DNA from: Megaustenia siamemsis
Taxonomy: Eukaryota; Mollusca; Gastropoda; Stylommatophora; Ariophantidae
DNA length: 64,000 nucleotides
NCBI GenBank assembly: GCA_032433765.1
Contig: JAVIAB010000101.1
Location: forward strand, 59,836,092 to 59,900,091
Direction of reading: 5' to 3'
Shown: positions 33,651-45,239 of the stretch, piece by piece
Layout: the number at the start of each line of letters is the position of its first letter
Numbering within the stretch: position 1 is the first letter of the stretch
Made by a program: the position numbers and the translations under genes
Notes under the pieces: generated by a model
Told to the model about the DNA's origin: nothing
Databases searched by the model: none
The model's input: the letters and a program-made list of their open reading frames with translations, nothing else

Positions 33651-35084
33651 TGTGACCTCTAATAGTCTTGTCCTTGCACTAATGAACTCTCTTACTCACT
33701 TCTCTTGACATAGATTTGTTGCACACGGCGTTTTTTATTTTCTAAAATGCATTTTTGGTCTGAACTATAATGTTTTTTTTTTTTTATGTATGTGGTACAT
33801 GTCGTATCTCATGTTATTATATTTGACGCATTGCAACAGTTTCACATTTCTTTTGTTTATTTTTATGATGCACGATGGTGATGATTATTTCTTTCATATG
33901 GCCATCATTTCTGTTTTTATTTTTCTGATGATACAATAGAAGTGGAAAATGTATGTGCACTGCAAAGATTTATTAGATGCAATAAAAGACAAATAATCTT
34001 ATAGCTTCGAGAATGCAACACATACAAGAATGAACACATGTTTCGACAGAAAGTTTTGTATTCTGTTTCCTATTTATTTTCCTTGCTTTGGAAGGCTCGT
34101 TTGATGATGCATTATCAATTCTAAATCATTTTACTCACTGTTCTTGACATGTTTATCTGAAGAGAATAAATGCAATCTTAGTTCTGACATCTTTCTGCAC
34201 ATAAGTACGAGCTTTCATGTATTCCTTTTGTTGTCTGCTAAAGTGGACTGCACAAGAACTCAGGCTTTGATCACAACTGATGCATATGGATTCTTCGTCA
34301 GTAATTATCAAATCAATTGTGTCAACCGAGTGACGTATACAGAGAAGGTCATGCTACTTTAGATCGCCGAAGTGACTCCCTCCTGCTGTCTATGTTGAAC
34401 AGCCTCAGTCAAACTAATCTGTTCCCATTCTTTTATGTCAAGGTCACTCGTTTTCTAAACCCCATCCTCTTCCCTTCCGCTTATTTAAATAATCTGTCAT
34501 TGTCGTTTCACAACTTTATATATTAAGTTATTCCTAACACACGTCACCAATAGCTTAGTTACTTACACACTTTACGTGAGTTTACAAGCTTATATATTTG
34601 TTTTCAAAGATTCCGTGATATGTTTAGCGGTGTTCACGTGGAGAGGAGATAGGCAAATATATACGTCTATGACGTAGACGCCAAGAAGACGCGAATGGAC
34701 ATAGGGACGGCTATGTAGTAAATACGGTCAACATGCATGATGACATATCAATCTGTATCCAGTCGAGTCACAACATTGCTTCTAGAAACATCTCCTTTCA
34801 GTGGCACAGTTATTCTAGTCCCATCTATCAATTTCTCATGTACTCGACACCAAAATATCGATCCTTTTCGACGAAAGCCAACAGACAATAAAACAAGCAG
34901 CCAGGAAATGGTTTTTTTTTAATGTTTTGTCAAGGTGAATGTATTGTCAAAGATGAGAAAGTAGAAGACAAAAAGTGGATAATATCTACAAAGATTTAAT
35001 AAAACATAAGGTTATGAAAAGGTTTCAGTAAAATCAACTTTTTAAACCCAGCAAACTGAAGTTCAGTTGCAATCTTCCTCTACT
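33651..35084. other. Intron sequence around micro-exon 8
   Basis: A GTAAGTAAC donor-like site near 34565 has no acceptable acceptor. No gene or repeat recognised. Confidence 0.45.
34139..34156 (-). CDS. Micro-exon 8 (18 nt), INMSRT
   Basis: The acceptor is atttattctcttcag and the donor GTGAGTAAAATG. The six-residue peptide begins with isoleucine like most of the others. Confidence 0.6.
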
Positions 35085-35262
35085 TCTTCATCTTTCCTTT
35101 CTGGCTTGCCTTTCAGTGTCGAGAGGAGATATAATTTGTGTTTTGTTGCTCTTCTGTTCGCCTCTGCTGCTGTTATAGTTCCTAGTGTTTGCAATATTCC
35201 GTCAATCCATATTTGTACAAGTTGAAGTCGAAGTGAGAATTTAAAGTTTCAAAAATCGTCTG
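35085..35262 (-). repeat. Interspersed repeat R3, copy 1
   Basis: Minus-strand translation gives QKSNKTQIISPLDTERQARK, clearly related to peptides encoded at 60060 and 61240 on the same strand. Probably the remains of a transposon ORF. Confidence 0.5.
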
Positions 35263-35264
35263 TG

Positions 35265-35885
35265 GAAAGTTATAAGAAGCGTTAGTTTCACTTTGAGAAA
35301 AACAAACGCTAGCAGTTGGACCTTGTTTGTGAAGATTCACTATTGATCGGTTCGTGAAGTAAACACCTGAGACAGATCCGAGAGAGAAAGATGGAGGGCT
35401 ACAATATCGTTTATTTGAATGAAACGATATTTAATGCTCACCATACCAGTGATAGAGATTAGGAATCATCTTGACAGAGAAATTAAAAGAAAAATAGTTA
35501 GCAGCAAAGGATAGCGCAATATAACAGCACATGAGGGCAGGAAGGATAATTGACTTGTCAATAAAGCCGAGCTTCATTTTAAAGCAAAGTCTACCACCTT
35601 GAATGAATTGACACATTTTCAAGATTGATTAGTGAGCATTATCCTGCCAAGCCTGGATAGACCGCCAGACGTGATTACATAGAATGCATTATATTCTAAT
35701 GTTGTAGAGGAGCAAGACAAAATTCAGGTCTAATAAATCACAATATATCCAATCAAGAAGTGGATTGCAAATAAAAAAAATGTCCCCTTTCACGATATTC
35801 AGTTGAAATTATAATTGTTGCAGCTTGTAAAAGAGAGAAAGAAGCCAAATATATTTGTCAATGACAGAATAGCTACATATAATGA
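35265..35885. other. No feature seen
   Basis: No supported structure. Confidence 0.5.
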
Positions 35886-35889
35886 TTAT

Positions 35890-36215
35890 GCTTCTCTTCG
35901 ACTACCAGCACCTGAATCCACAGTAACTTGTGTGGATCAAAGCAAAGGGGCAAACTGCATCATAGAACATCGCTTTTAAAACTGTGATGATAAAAACAGT
36001 ACGTCGTGCCCAGTTACATTCAAACATTGAATACTGCAAGAACATGTGAAGAACATGTGCTATAGGACGTAGAAGTGCCCTGGTAGCGAAATAGTGTTCA
36101 TCTAAATTAAAATTAAAATCAGAACTGATGCAGCCGAGATTTGACCCCACAACTTCTCTGTATAGAGGTCGGTGTCTTGCCTCGAGACCAGCCAGTCCCC
36201 CAAATTGAGTTGTTG
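35890..36215 (-). mobile_element. Possible tRNA-derived SINE
   Basis: On the minus strand ctggctggtctcgaggcaag and, 45 bp on, gtggggtcaaatctcgg look like A and B boxes. No matching copy in the window, no target duplication found. Confidence 0.4.
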
Positions 36216-36330
36216 AGTTTCGACATAATATGTTACTGAACTACAATGCATGAGATTCATTTATTTCATATAGTGACGAAATGTTCAATATTTCACTGCG
36301 ATCACTGTCTATCAACATCATATTACTTAC

Positions 36331-36351
36331 AATGTCTCTATCGTCTTGCAC
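36331..36351 (-). CDS. Micro-exon 7 (21 nt), VQDDRDI
   Basis: The acceptor is ttttttctcgttcag and the donor GTAAGTAATATGATG. Splice signals are excellent. The peptide is unusually charged for this gene. Confidence 0.7.
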
Positions 36352-36529
36352 CTGAACGAGAAAAAATGCAATTTATATTGTGAATAAAATATCAAATTGG
36401 CTACTTAAACATTTACTTCACTGTTACTACCGTTATACAACTGTCTTATGTTGTTGACGTTTTTTATTTTAGATTATTATTGACTATGTTGCATTTCCTA
36501 AATTTTTAAAGACTGAATGTCTTTTACAT

Positions 36530-37005
36530 GCGATGTCAACACGCATCAAATGGCAGGACAAAATAACCAACTTAACAGTCCTGCAACGTGCTAAGATCCC
36601 AACAATCATGTCGATGCACAGAAGCCGAAGGCTAAGATGGCTGGGGTTCGTCAAGCGAGTGGAAGAAAACCGCGTTCCTAAGCAAATAATATTTGGTCAA
36701 CTAATGCACGGAAAAAGACAAATCGACAGACCTAAACTACGATATAGAGATATCTGTAAATCATCTCTGAATGACATCACCATCTATGAAAATGACCAGG
36801 AACATCTGGCAGGTGATCACACATCATGGAGAGCATGTACAATGACTGATATAACATCATTTGAAACTGTGCTAAGGCAAAGCTTAGAAGAGAAAAGCCT
36901 CATGAAAAAGCATGGAAAACCATGTGGATCAGTGGGCCTGACTTGTTCATTCTGTTGCCGTGTGTGTTTGTCAAACATTAATAGAATTAGTCACCGGTGA
37001 AGCTG
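36530..37005 (+). mobile_element. LINE C-terminal fragment, open frame of 155 codons
   Basis: The frame 36533-37000 contains IKWQDKITNLTVLQRAKIP, SRRLRWLGFVKRVEENRVPK, a basic block ending in RPKLRYRDICK, and a closing C-x2-C plus SHR cluster like a degenerate C2H2 finger. This order is characteristic of the C-terminus of a widespread metazoan LINE type. 5'-truncated; the reverse transcriptase is absent. Confidence 0.8.
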
Positions 37006-37499
37006 TTCAACAAAACAAATCCTCACAAAAATACATAATCGCCTCCACTAGACCGTCTGACAAGACAAAAAGAGCCATATATTTCCTAAACTGTAGCAGT
37101 ATTAATTCTTAAATTGTAGATATTGTGTATGAAGTGTTATCAGAAGCATACTTGTTGTGTCTATTATCAAGTGCCACAAGCGCATTACCAAACTCATGTT
37201 CAACGCGGACATCACTTGTTCTTCATACTCTAAGACCAGCCGATTCATCTTCCTTACTTGTATCACATTCTGCCCAGTAACTCTTTCTTCGCTGTCTCAC
37301 TCTGTACCTTGCTTAAATTGCGACTTTTACAATAGAACGAATGTATAATAGATGGCTTATGGAGGTGTCACGTATCATTATTTTTTTCCAAAATACTTTT
37401 ACTGATTATGAAAATATGCCCTTCGCCCTTTAATTTGATGCCTAATACACATCAACTTTCAAGGTTAATTCAGTCCTATTATTTTGGCCATGGTACACG
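37006..37499. other. No feature seen
   Basis: The 63-codon frame at 37157 matches nothing. Confidence 0.4.
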
Positions 37500-37870
37500 G
37501 AGAACAACAAAAATGACGAAATTGAAGATACGAACTTCCATTAATATCAGAACGAAATGATGGAAGTGGCAGGACAAAAACAGTAACAACAAATTATTGA
37601 AAGTAGCAGTCAAATTACAGTGGATAAAGAGATACAGCGAAGACGATGGCGCTGAATAGGAAACACATTGCGGATGCCAACTGAAAGTATTACAGGACAT
37701 GCCCTTTATTGAAATCCCCAAAGAAAAAAGACAAAGAGAAAGAATAAACTGTTATGGGAGAAGACAGACGGAGGCAGAGAGTAAGATGACGAATGACAAG
37801 AAGCATAACGGCTTGAAAATTATCTCTTGAAGACCTATGTTCCACAGTAAGGAAGATAGAAGAAGCAATA
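37500..37870 (+). mobile_element. LINE C-terminal fragment, decayed
   Basis: Broken plus-strand translation has a RWRWIGNTLRMP-like block and an ALYWNPQRKK-like block, the same arrangement as at 40655-41560 on the other strand. Multiple stops. Confidence 0.55.
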
Positions 37871-38383
37871 TGTATGTGACTTGCACAAGCGAAAACAATG
37901 AAATAATCAGTGAAAGAGGTATTTTTTAGGGAAAACAAATCTCTAGCAAATCAAAGGGTAAAAAATTGGGGGCCAGTAAAACAAATGATTTGTGACCAAA
38001 TTGTCCATACGTACAAAAATAAAATATATTAAATATTACAAATTGAAAAGGTCCTCGAGTATACCTGTAAAATAGTTTGTTTGTAATACTTTATGACGGC
38101 GTTTGCCGAATCGTTGTAGTTTGTTTTTCTCTTTCTTTTAGTTTAGTTGCTACAAACCATTTTGTTTGTTTCACTTCAGTGCCAAGATAGTTCCTAGTGT
38201 CTGGCATATTTACAAGTCTACACACAGTACAACAGAGGTCGAGAGAAACAGCTGATGTTCGGAAAATATATATATACTCTCTCCTACTTTATTGAATATC
38301 TTTGCAAAAAATGGCGTATACGATATTATCTTTTTAGAAGACAATGAAAGTAAAAAGAATATTTATATAGAGCTCCGCAGCAG

Positions 38384-38445
38384 CAGACAAGCTGATCATC
38401 AGAAGTAGTCACTTCGGACAAATGGTTCGGCCTTTAGCTTCTTTG
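38384..38445 (-). repeat. Interspersed repeat R1, copy 3 (partial)
   Basis: Minus strand has aaagaagctaaaggccgaac and tctgatgatcagcttgtctg. Confidence 0.45.
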
Positions 38446-38453
38446 GAAGTTTA

Positions 38454-38513
38454 AGTAAAGAGCCTTGTCACGACAAGTGGCGTATAGGTAATCTATGTTA
38501 GTCACCATTAATG

Positions 38514-38515
<2 letters not shown>
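38454..38515 (-). mobile_element. SINE family 1, 3'-end fragment
   Basis: cacgacaagtggcgtatagg on the plus strand is the complement of the family-1 3' region. It ends in the (TA)n tract in front of the RNase H LINE. Confidence 0.65.

Positions 38516-38542
<27 letters not shown>
38516..38542. repeat. (TA)n tract before the LINE
   Basis: Pure TA dinucleotides between the SINE fragment and the truncated LINE 5' end. Confidence 0.9.
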
Positions 38543-38547
<5 letters not shown>

Positions 38548-40171
38548 CTCACCATTGTCACCAGTTCTATTTAACGTGTACACAATAACGATCACGGCCC
38601 AACAGCTGGATGGGAGGGGAAGAACTATGACTTTTGCTGATGATATTCTGGTATATCGACAGGGAAGAGACATACGGGGAATCGCCTCCACAATGCAAGA
38701 CGAACTCGATCGCATTTCAACCTGGTGTGGGGTTTCAGGTGCCTTGGTTAATCCTAATAAAGCATCAGTTTCATGGTTCTCCCTTAACAATCATATCGTT
38801 AATACAACCACACCGGTAGTACGAATGGGAGCTGATGAGGTGACCAGGGACAAGTTGATGACATACCTCGGAATTAAGTTTGATCGCAGCCTGTGTTTTC
38901 GGGACCACGTCGACCATGTGATAACAAAATCCTGCAAAAGGATTAGCCGCCTTGAAGGTCATGGCAGCTGCCAACATCGAGCAGAGGCTACTTATTCTTC
39001 TGTTCCAGGGATTAGTCCTCGCACCAATCGAGTATGCCCTGGCCATTCTTACTGTCAGTACGACTCAAATTGATAGGCTGGAGAAAATACAAAATGAAGC
39101 CATGCGCATTATCCTGGGATGTACGAGGGACACTCCCTGTGTATCAATGAGGTATCTTCTTGACTTTCCAACCATGGATGACAGAATTAAGATCTGGAGG
39201 GCACGAGCATACCTGAAGATTAGTACAAATACAGAGCATCCATTGCACCACGTGCTCAACACAGAGAAAGGTACCAGGCTAAAAAGAGGCAAATCATGGG
39301 TGGGCCGGGCAGAAGATGTCATCAAACAGGTCTGTGGGCTTACCAATATCAGCGTTGGTGAGGAGTGGATACCGGTGCCTACGTCATTCAAGGGAACTTT
39401 CTCATGTATTGTCACACTCGACAGGAAAAGTAGGGAACAGAACACGGTCGTGGTTAATGCTGAGGTCAACGGTCTCATCTGCGATAATACCGATGAGAAA
39501 GATGCAGTCATCTATACAGACGGATCTGTAAGACGACACGAAAGAAGTGCATGGGCATTTACAGCACGCTCAGCAGGCAGAATAGCCAAGGAAGACAGTG
39601 GTGCATACGCCATGACCACGAGTAGCATGACAATGGAGGTGATGGCAGTGACCAAGGCATTCAAATGGTTAGAGTCACAAGACTACATCCACGCATGTAT
39701 ACTGAGTGATTCGATGAGCATGATAAAAAAAGTGGAGGCGGGCTATGTACGCATGCAATGGGTAGAGTCGTTGCAGAAATCCAAAATACGTAAGGTCACC
39801 TTTGTCTATGTCCCTGGACATGCGGGAGTACGGGGAAATGAGAGAGTGGACAGGTTGGCTAGCTGCGCTGTCGTTGAGGACGGGCAACCGATGGATCGGG
39901 CGGACATCATCAATGCCCTTCGAGATGTTGGAAGAGCACAGGACTTCGACAAACACAGATCAATGTCACTTCTTCGGATGATGGAAATGGGAGTTAAGAT
40001 GGGCACGGCCAGAAATGAGAAACATGGTGGCCGTGTAAGAAGACTTATCAACCAACATAGAACTGGAGTCGTCAGTCGCTGGACACTGATGGAATTGCTG
40101 AGGAGGGGATCTGAGCACCTATGGACATGTTCGGAGTGCAATGATGATGACCCGCAAATAACTCAATAACT

Positions 40172-40175
<4 letters not shown>
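38543..40175 (+). mobile_element. RNase H-bearing LINE, 5'-truncated (largest copy)
   Basis: Begins inside the reverse transcriptase at the GSPLSPVLFNVY block, followed by the catalytic FADDIL box. A frame shift near 38953 leads into a 405-codon frame (38952-40169) with a connection region, an RNase H domain (YTDGS, MEVMAV, SDSMS and GNERVDRLA supply the D-E-D-D residues; VPGHAG is the usual neighbour) and a C-terminal HLWTCSECNDDDP cluster. LINEs of the I group, including Nimb, carry this domain order. Tail is an ACTCAAT repeat passing into (TA)n. Related copies: 16895, 22656, 29025, 53095. Confidence 0.88.

Positions 40176-40214
<39 letters not shown>
40176..40214. repeat. (TA)n tract after the LINE
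   Basis: Follows the LINE's own ACTCAAT tail. Confidence 0.9.
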
Positions 40215-40219
<5 letters not shown>

Positions 40220-40220
<1 letters not shown>

Positions 40221-40390
40221 CACAATTAAAACAAAATTGTCAACAACGAGAAACACTTTCTAAATGTAAATATATAAAGTAAACATAAAGTTATATGGAT
40301 CAGCTAAAGTAATAGAAAGACAAGACATAGTAAAACATTTCGGCAAAAGCCTTCATCGGCTATAACAAACAACATATACAAATTAAACGC
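40220..40390 (-). mobile_element. Penelope-type end with near-complete hammerhead motif
   Basis: Minus strand reads ccgatgaaggcttttgccgaaatg: stem II GGC/GCC with loop tttt and the GAAA box are intact, and the CTGATGA box has one change. Downstream sequence differs from 40947. Confidence 0.55.
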
Positions 40391-40654
40391 ATAAATCCAA
40401 GCCAGAAAACACCGCATAAATCTAAAAAAAAAATGTCTAAATGGCTACCAATCTAAGCTTAAATATTTAGGATTAATTGTTAGCGACGATCGCTAAAACC
40501 TGATATATCGACTAGACAAACACACACACACAACATCAGCTCTCAAAAGCCTTTATGAACAGTCAGAAATATAAACATTAGCTTTAAAATGAGGCTACTC
40601 ATGTATTGTTGATCACATGATTAACTTTCAATTTTTGAGAAGAAGCGCACAATT

Positions 40655-41560
40655 TAATAGTTTGGCCAGGTATCTCGATCGTATGGCCTTGTGAAAACTT
40701 TCTGCAAGGAACTGTGAAACGAAAAGGGGGGAATGAATGATAGTTTGATTGATTGATTATCATTTGGGGCCAATATGACGCATTGGGCAGAAGTCATAGT
40801 TGTCCATGTTTGACGATCAGCCGCAACCTGCTTTAATTTTTTATTGTTTCTGAGAGCCATATCTGTATTCTCTTTGATCGTGACTCTGAAAAGGGTCTCT
40901 TTTGGTTTTCCTCTCTTTCTTTTACCTGCTGGTTTCCACATAAGGGTTAAGTCATACAAATGCGAAGCTGCAGTAAAGCTGAATATAAGGAAAAATGAAA
41001 AAAATGGTTTTATTATCTCACTTTTACCGTCTTTTTACACATGTTAATCTACTATTCGATTCTTTCTCCTTTGTGTTTGCACACTGACCCCTGTGTGAAC
41101 TCCTCTGGTTCTGTGTACATTTACGCACTTTTTTGCACGTTTCTCGACGTTCACGACAGCCGCACTTGGTTACGATTTCATTTTGGATTTGACAGGATAG
41201 TTTTATTTATTTTGTTTTCTTTAACACATTTCGATTGTTTTTGTTTTGGTTGTTTCGTTATTAGTTTTGTGTGTGTGTGTTTTTGTTTGTTCCTGATGAA
41301 GGCCTATTGAGCCGAAACGTTGTTTAGTCTGTGTCGTCCACTTGTCACGTAAAGCTTCTTACATACCATTTTTTAATTTTTTTTTTATTTTTCCTTTTCA
41401 CATAAGGGCCTGGTGAGGTAGGTTTATAATTTCTCTTTCCATTCTGAGAACGTGGCCAAGGTGTTTCCAGCGCCGCTTTCTAACGTGGTTGGTTACACTG
41501 TTCTGTTTGGTTTCGTGACTTATTTATGTAATTGGTTTGAAGTCTAACCTTTGAGTGTTT
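40655..41560 (-). mobile_element. LINE C-terminal fragment, split by an insertion
   Basis: The upstream half (41560-41399) encodes RKRRWKHLGHVLRMERE and HQALM; the downstream half (40946-40655) continues WKPAGKRKRGKPKETLF and a DRQTW block. Removing the 452-bp insertion and one copy of the 10-bp duplication joins the frame without a gap. Confidence 0.8.
40947..41398 (+). mobile_element. Small Penelope-derived element with hammerhead ribozyme motif
   Basis: A 452-bp insertion flanked by cacataaggg at 40937-40946 and 41399-41408. It carries CTGATGA (41293-41299), a stem II GGC/GCC with a seven-base loop, then GAAA (41314-41317): the conserved core of a type I hammerhead ribozyme. It has no protein frame of its own. 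Its two ends are partly inverted relative to each other: aaatgcgaagctgcagtaaa at the left is the minus-strand version of the tail at 49690. Small non-autonomous hammerhead elements related to Penelope-like elements are known from animals. Stem III and the cleavage site could not be settled by eye. Confidence 0.7.
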
Positions 41561-41599
41561 AGCAGTCGTCGAAGACAATTGTTCACAACAGCGTTAAGT

Positions 41600-41890
41600 T
41601 TTTGGTCTAAAGCCTATCGTGTTTTCCAACTCGCGCACCCATGTATTAACACTCGAATCCTACAGATCGTGAGTGTGTGTAGTTACTGGGAAGGACAGAA
41701 TATTGGACAACATATAAAAGGATAATATAAAAGTTATCAAAATGGTATCGACTTCGCTATGTCCCATAGAATGATTGCATATAGACATTAATGAAGGAGG
41801 TAGATAAAGTCTGTCGGTTGTGCACCAATGACCCCCCGCGGTATGGGATGGGGAAGTGTAAATATTTCAAAGATAATTCTATGAGGCAGC
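41600..41890. other. No feature seen
   Basis: Nothing supported. Confidence 0.5.
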
Positions 41891-41892
41891 TC

Positions 41893-42060
41893 TGTGGTCT
41901 CATCATCATCAAGTTCACTGCCTGCTGACGTAGGTGATCGTGTCTCTTCACAACTGTTGATCTCGATAGTTAATTATCATTTCTGTTTTTGACCTTCTGC
42001 CAAGATATTCTCTTAAGCTGTCTGCTATCTTTTCTCTTCTACGGTCTTCTCTCTGTCGTC
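41893..42060 (-). mobile_element. RTE-B LINE 3' fragment
   Basis: Tail catcatcatcaagttcactg on the plus strand, then the RTE-B end up to ttaagctgtctgctatc. Truncated near the start of the minisatellite. Confidence 0.65.
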
Positions 42061-42129
42061 TAGTGATACGAAATCAGCCTCTGAACAGATAGAATTCCTT
42101 GTTCGAATCATGTATGAATCGGTGGGAAT

Positions 42130-42718
42130 GTTTCTTCGAAGCCGAGGTTTCTTCTTGGGAAGGTTGTATGATCAGATTTCTAAAAGCGAGGAAATAGCGG
42201 TTATATTCTTGGGAAAATTGTGTGATCAGATATCTAAAAGCGAGGAAATAGCGGTTATATTCTTGGGAAGGTTGTGTGATCAGATATCTAATTTGTGTGA
42301 TCAGATATCTAAAAGCGAGGAAATAGCGGTTATATTCTTGGGAAGGTTGTGTGATCAGATTTCTAAAAGCGAGGAAATAGCGGTTATATTCTTGGGAAGG
42401 TTGTGTGATCAGATTTCTAAAAGCGAGGAAATAGCGGTTATATTCTTGGGAAGGTTGTGTGATCAGATATCTAAAAGCGAGGAAATAGCGGTTATATTCT
42501 TGGGAAGGTTGTGTGATCAGATATCTAAAAGTGAGGAAATAGCGGTTATATTCTTGGGAAGGTTGTGTGATCAGATATCTAAAAGTGAGGAAATAGCTGT
42601 TATATTCTTGGGAAGGTTGTGTGATCAGATATCTAAAAGCGAGGAAATAGCGGTTATATTCTTGGGAAGGTTGTGTGATCAGATATCTATAAGCGAGGAA
42701 ATAGCTGTTATATTCTTG
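42130..42718. repeat. 54-bp minisatellite, about ten copies
   Basis: The unit has gatcagatatctaaaagcga followed by ggaaatagcggttatattct and tgggaaggttgtgt. Being divisible by three, it keeps 200-codon frames open on both strands. Near-identical copies indicate recent expansion. One copy contains an extra 18-bp duplication at 42291. Confidence 0.95.
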
Positions 42719-42739
42719 TATATACACTGGGCACGTTAA

Positions 42740-44021
42740 GGAATATTTGGTAGTTCAAAGTAAAAAAAAATGGTAAACAAAATGTAGCCGCTGTTCAGAG
42801 GGAAAAAAGTGTTTTGGGGGAAAAAAAACAAATCAAATAATGTAGAAAAAAGGCACCCATGTGTCGGACCGAAATACGAAGATATCGCAGCTTGCCTTAA
42901 ATTAGCGACAACACGCATTAACGCCATCATAACGGATAAACTTTGAAAAGTAACAAAATAAACAACCATCGATATACAAATAATTATTTAAATATATGTT
43001 AGTTCATGTCTATCACGTGGTATCATATTTTATCACATAATTTGACGTCACAGTCAAGCTCTACATAATTAAAGATGATGCAACTACAGACAACTGAAGT
43101 TATTAACGTCATTGTTGTTTTATAGTCTACCTTTGTATATGTTGGTTGTCTGTTTGTTTCTCAAGCCACAAACTGTCAAGGGTTTCTCTCTGTGGTAAAT
43201 TTTAACGCACGGCTGCTATTTTAACTTTAATGACCACATATAACAGCAAAACACAGTTCACAAACACTTTTTATGATTAATTGTTCACAATTAATTATAG
43301 TTGATATCACATTACGTACATAGTGAGATTCATATGTAATCTCAAAGAGAAATTAATTACTGTCAAAGTTAGTCATACATTTACAATTTAAAGATAAGTA
43401 ATTCTTAATTGTATTTTTGGAATAGAAAATTGTATAAATCAGCATTAATCTCAACAATCCGACATATATGTCAAACTTAGAGAAAGTCAAAGAAAAGAAA
43501 ACATTTCAAAAAATGATTACATGAGCTTTCAAAGCATTGAAACAAGCAAATATATAAACAAAGAAGACGATATAAGGAAGAGTGTTGGAGATAAAAGTAA
43601 CGATTTCTCAGTGTCAGTTTTAACAGCGATGTTGATGAACATTGATAATTGGTTATGGTCTTTTTATTTTTTATGTTATTATCTGTGTATCCTTGGGTTC
43701 GTGATCATATAGTGGCGTTAATGATTTACTTCGTGTGTGTTTCTTGTACTGTTAATATTATTATTATTAGGCACTCTTGCCTCATCCACGCCTCATCAGA
43801 ATATAAGTAGCTTTGTGGTCAAAGTTTTAACCAAACTTACCTAGTGATAATAAATGAATAAATTCCATTAGATTTTACGCTTAATATCTCTATATAATAT
43901 AATTAATCTAAATATTATAGATAGATAATATCAATATATCTGTTTTATGAGGTGGGAAAGAAATGGGAACGTGCATGTTGTTTCTGTAAACATATTTTAG
44001 CTTATAAATATCATTGCTTCT
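42740..44021. other. Intron sequence
   Basis: No supported gene or repeat; ATT tract at 43756-43770. Confidence 0.5.
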
Positions 44022-44450
44022 TCATCATCATCATTGAGCGCAGTCTCCACATCGAAGGTTGACTACCATGAAGCGCCATTCCGTTGGGTCCCTTGCTTTG
44101 TCAGTGCAGGTTGTCATAGGCTCACAATTCCACCTTTAGATGTTACTCGTCCAAGTTAGTCTTGGTCTGCCTCTGCCTCTTTTACCTTGTATTTTCCCCT
44201 CCAGGATTACTTTTAGTAGGCTATTGTGTCTTTTAACATGTCCAAAAAAACCCATTTGCCGTTTTGGAATTGTGCTTAGTAGTTATCTTTTAATTTTTAG
44301 TTGTTTTAATATTCATTGTTTGTCTACTTTCGTTTCATCTAATTCTACCTATCCTTCTATAAATTCACATTTCAAAGGTTTCAATTTTCTGTTATGTTTT
44401 CTTGTCTAATGTCCAAGTTTCTGCTCCCTACAGGAATATTGATAAGACAA
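44022..44450 (-). mobile_element. RTE-A LINE fragment
   Basis: Tail catcatcatcattgagcgca on the plus strand, then the C-terminal part to the ETWTLDKK region. Frames broken, several differences from 57035. Confidence 0.78.
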
Positions 44451-44817
44451 AACAAGCATGTAGTTATCCAACAATTATAAACACAATACAAGTATCAGGT
44501 AACAGCAAACGTCCACACACACTAGAACGGTAGTGTAATTAAACGCGACTAAAGATGTCTTCACCGCTCGCTATGAGCGGCTATTATTACATTATGATAA
44601 TGCCCTTGTTTTGTGGACTGTACGGCCTGTTTCAAAAACAACTAATTGACAAGTTATATCTTGTCTCTAGTTACCCCGACTGCTGACATGCATGCACACT
44701 TTTTTTTAATATTGATGAATTAATATTACATTATTAATTGACTAGACTTGAATGATGTGTAAACATTATTGATAATTTTTTTTCTCAATTATTTAAGTTA
44801 TAGATCTTATTATATAC

Positions 44818-44838
44818 CTGTTGAACTATTTCTGCTAT
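44818..44838 (-). CDS. Micro-exon 6 (21 nt), IAEIVQQ
   Basis: The acceptor is aatttataattcag; the donor GTATATAAT is weaker than the others. The peptide fits the shared pattern well (hydrophobic at 1, 4 and 5) and resembles the exons at 22273 and 7672. The next intron is the longest found, 8,466 bp, so an exon may be missed there. Confidence 0.65.
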
Positions 44839-45239
44839 CTGAATTATAAATTGAGATACATTTCCTTAAAACATTTTCCAACAAAAACATTTGTCATTTT
44901 AAAGTTTTAAATGGGCCACTGTTAGAGCACACATTATTTTTCAACTTAACGACAAATGCCAAAGCTGGACAAAAATCACCAAGGAAAACAGAAAAATATG
45001 ACATTATTTAAGGAGACTAGTTGTAAAATGAATACTGAACATATGAAGAAGAAACATAAATATTGGAAGCAAAATAAGGAAATGAGCAAGTTCTACACCA
45101 ACACTGGGATTAATGAATTAGGGATTGCCAATTTCTTTGGCCACGTAGAGCAATTACTATCAACTATTGTCAACTAGACAGTCACAAACAGGGGCAGAAT
45201 GACAAAAATGTAGTGCTGGAAGACGGTCCTAAGAGGTAT
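44839..45239. other. No gene recognised
   Basis: The lysine-rich 73-codon frame at 44956 matches nothing. Confidence 0.35.

Noticed and set aside
34570..34595. Micro-exon ending at a GTAAGTAAC donor
   Set aside because: No acceptable acceptor; the only AG nearby gives 22 nt and lacks a pyrimidine tract.
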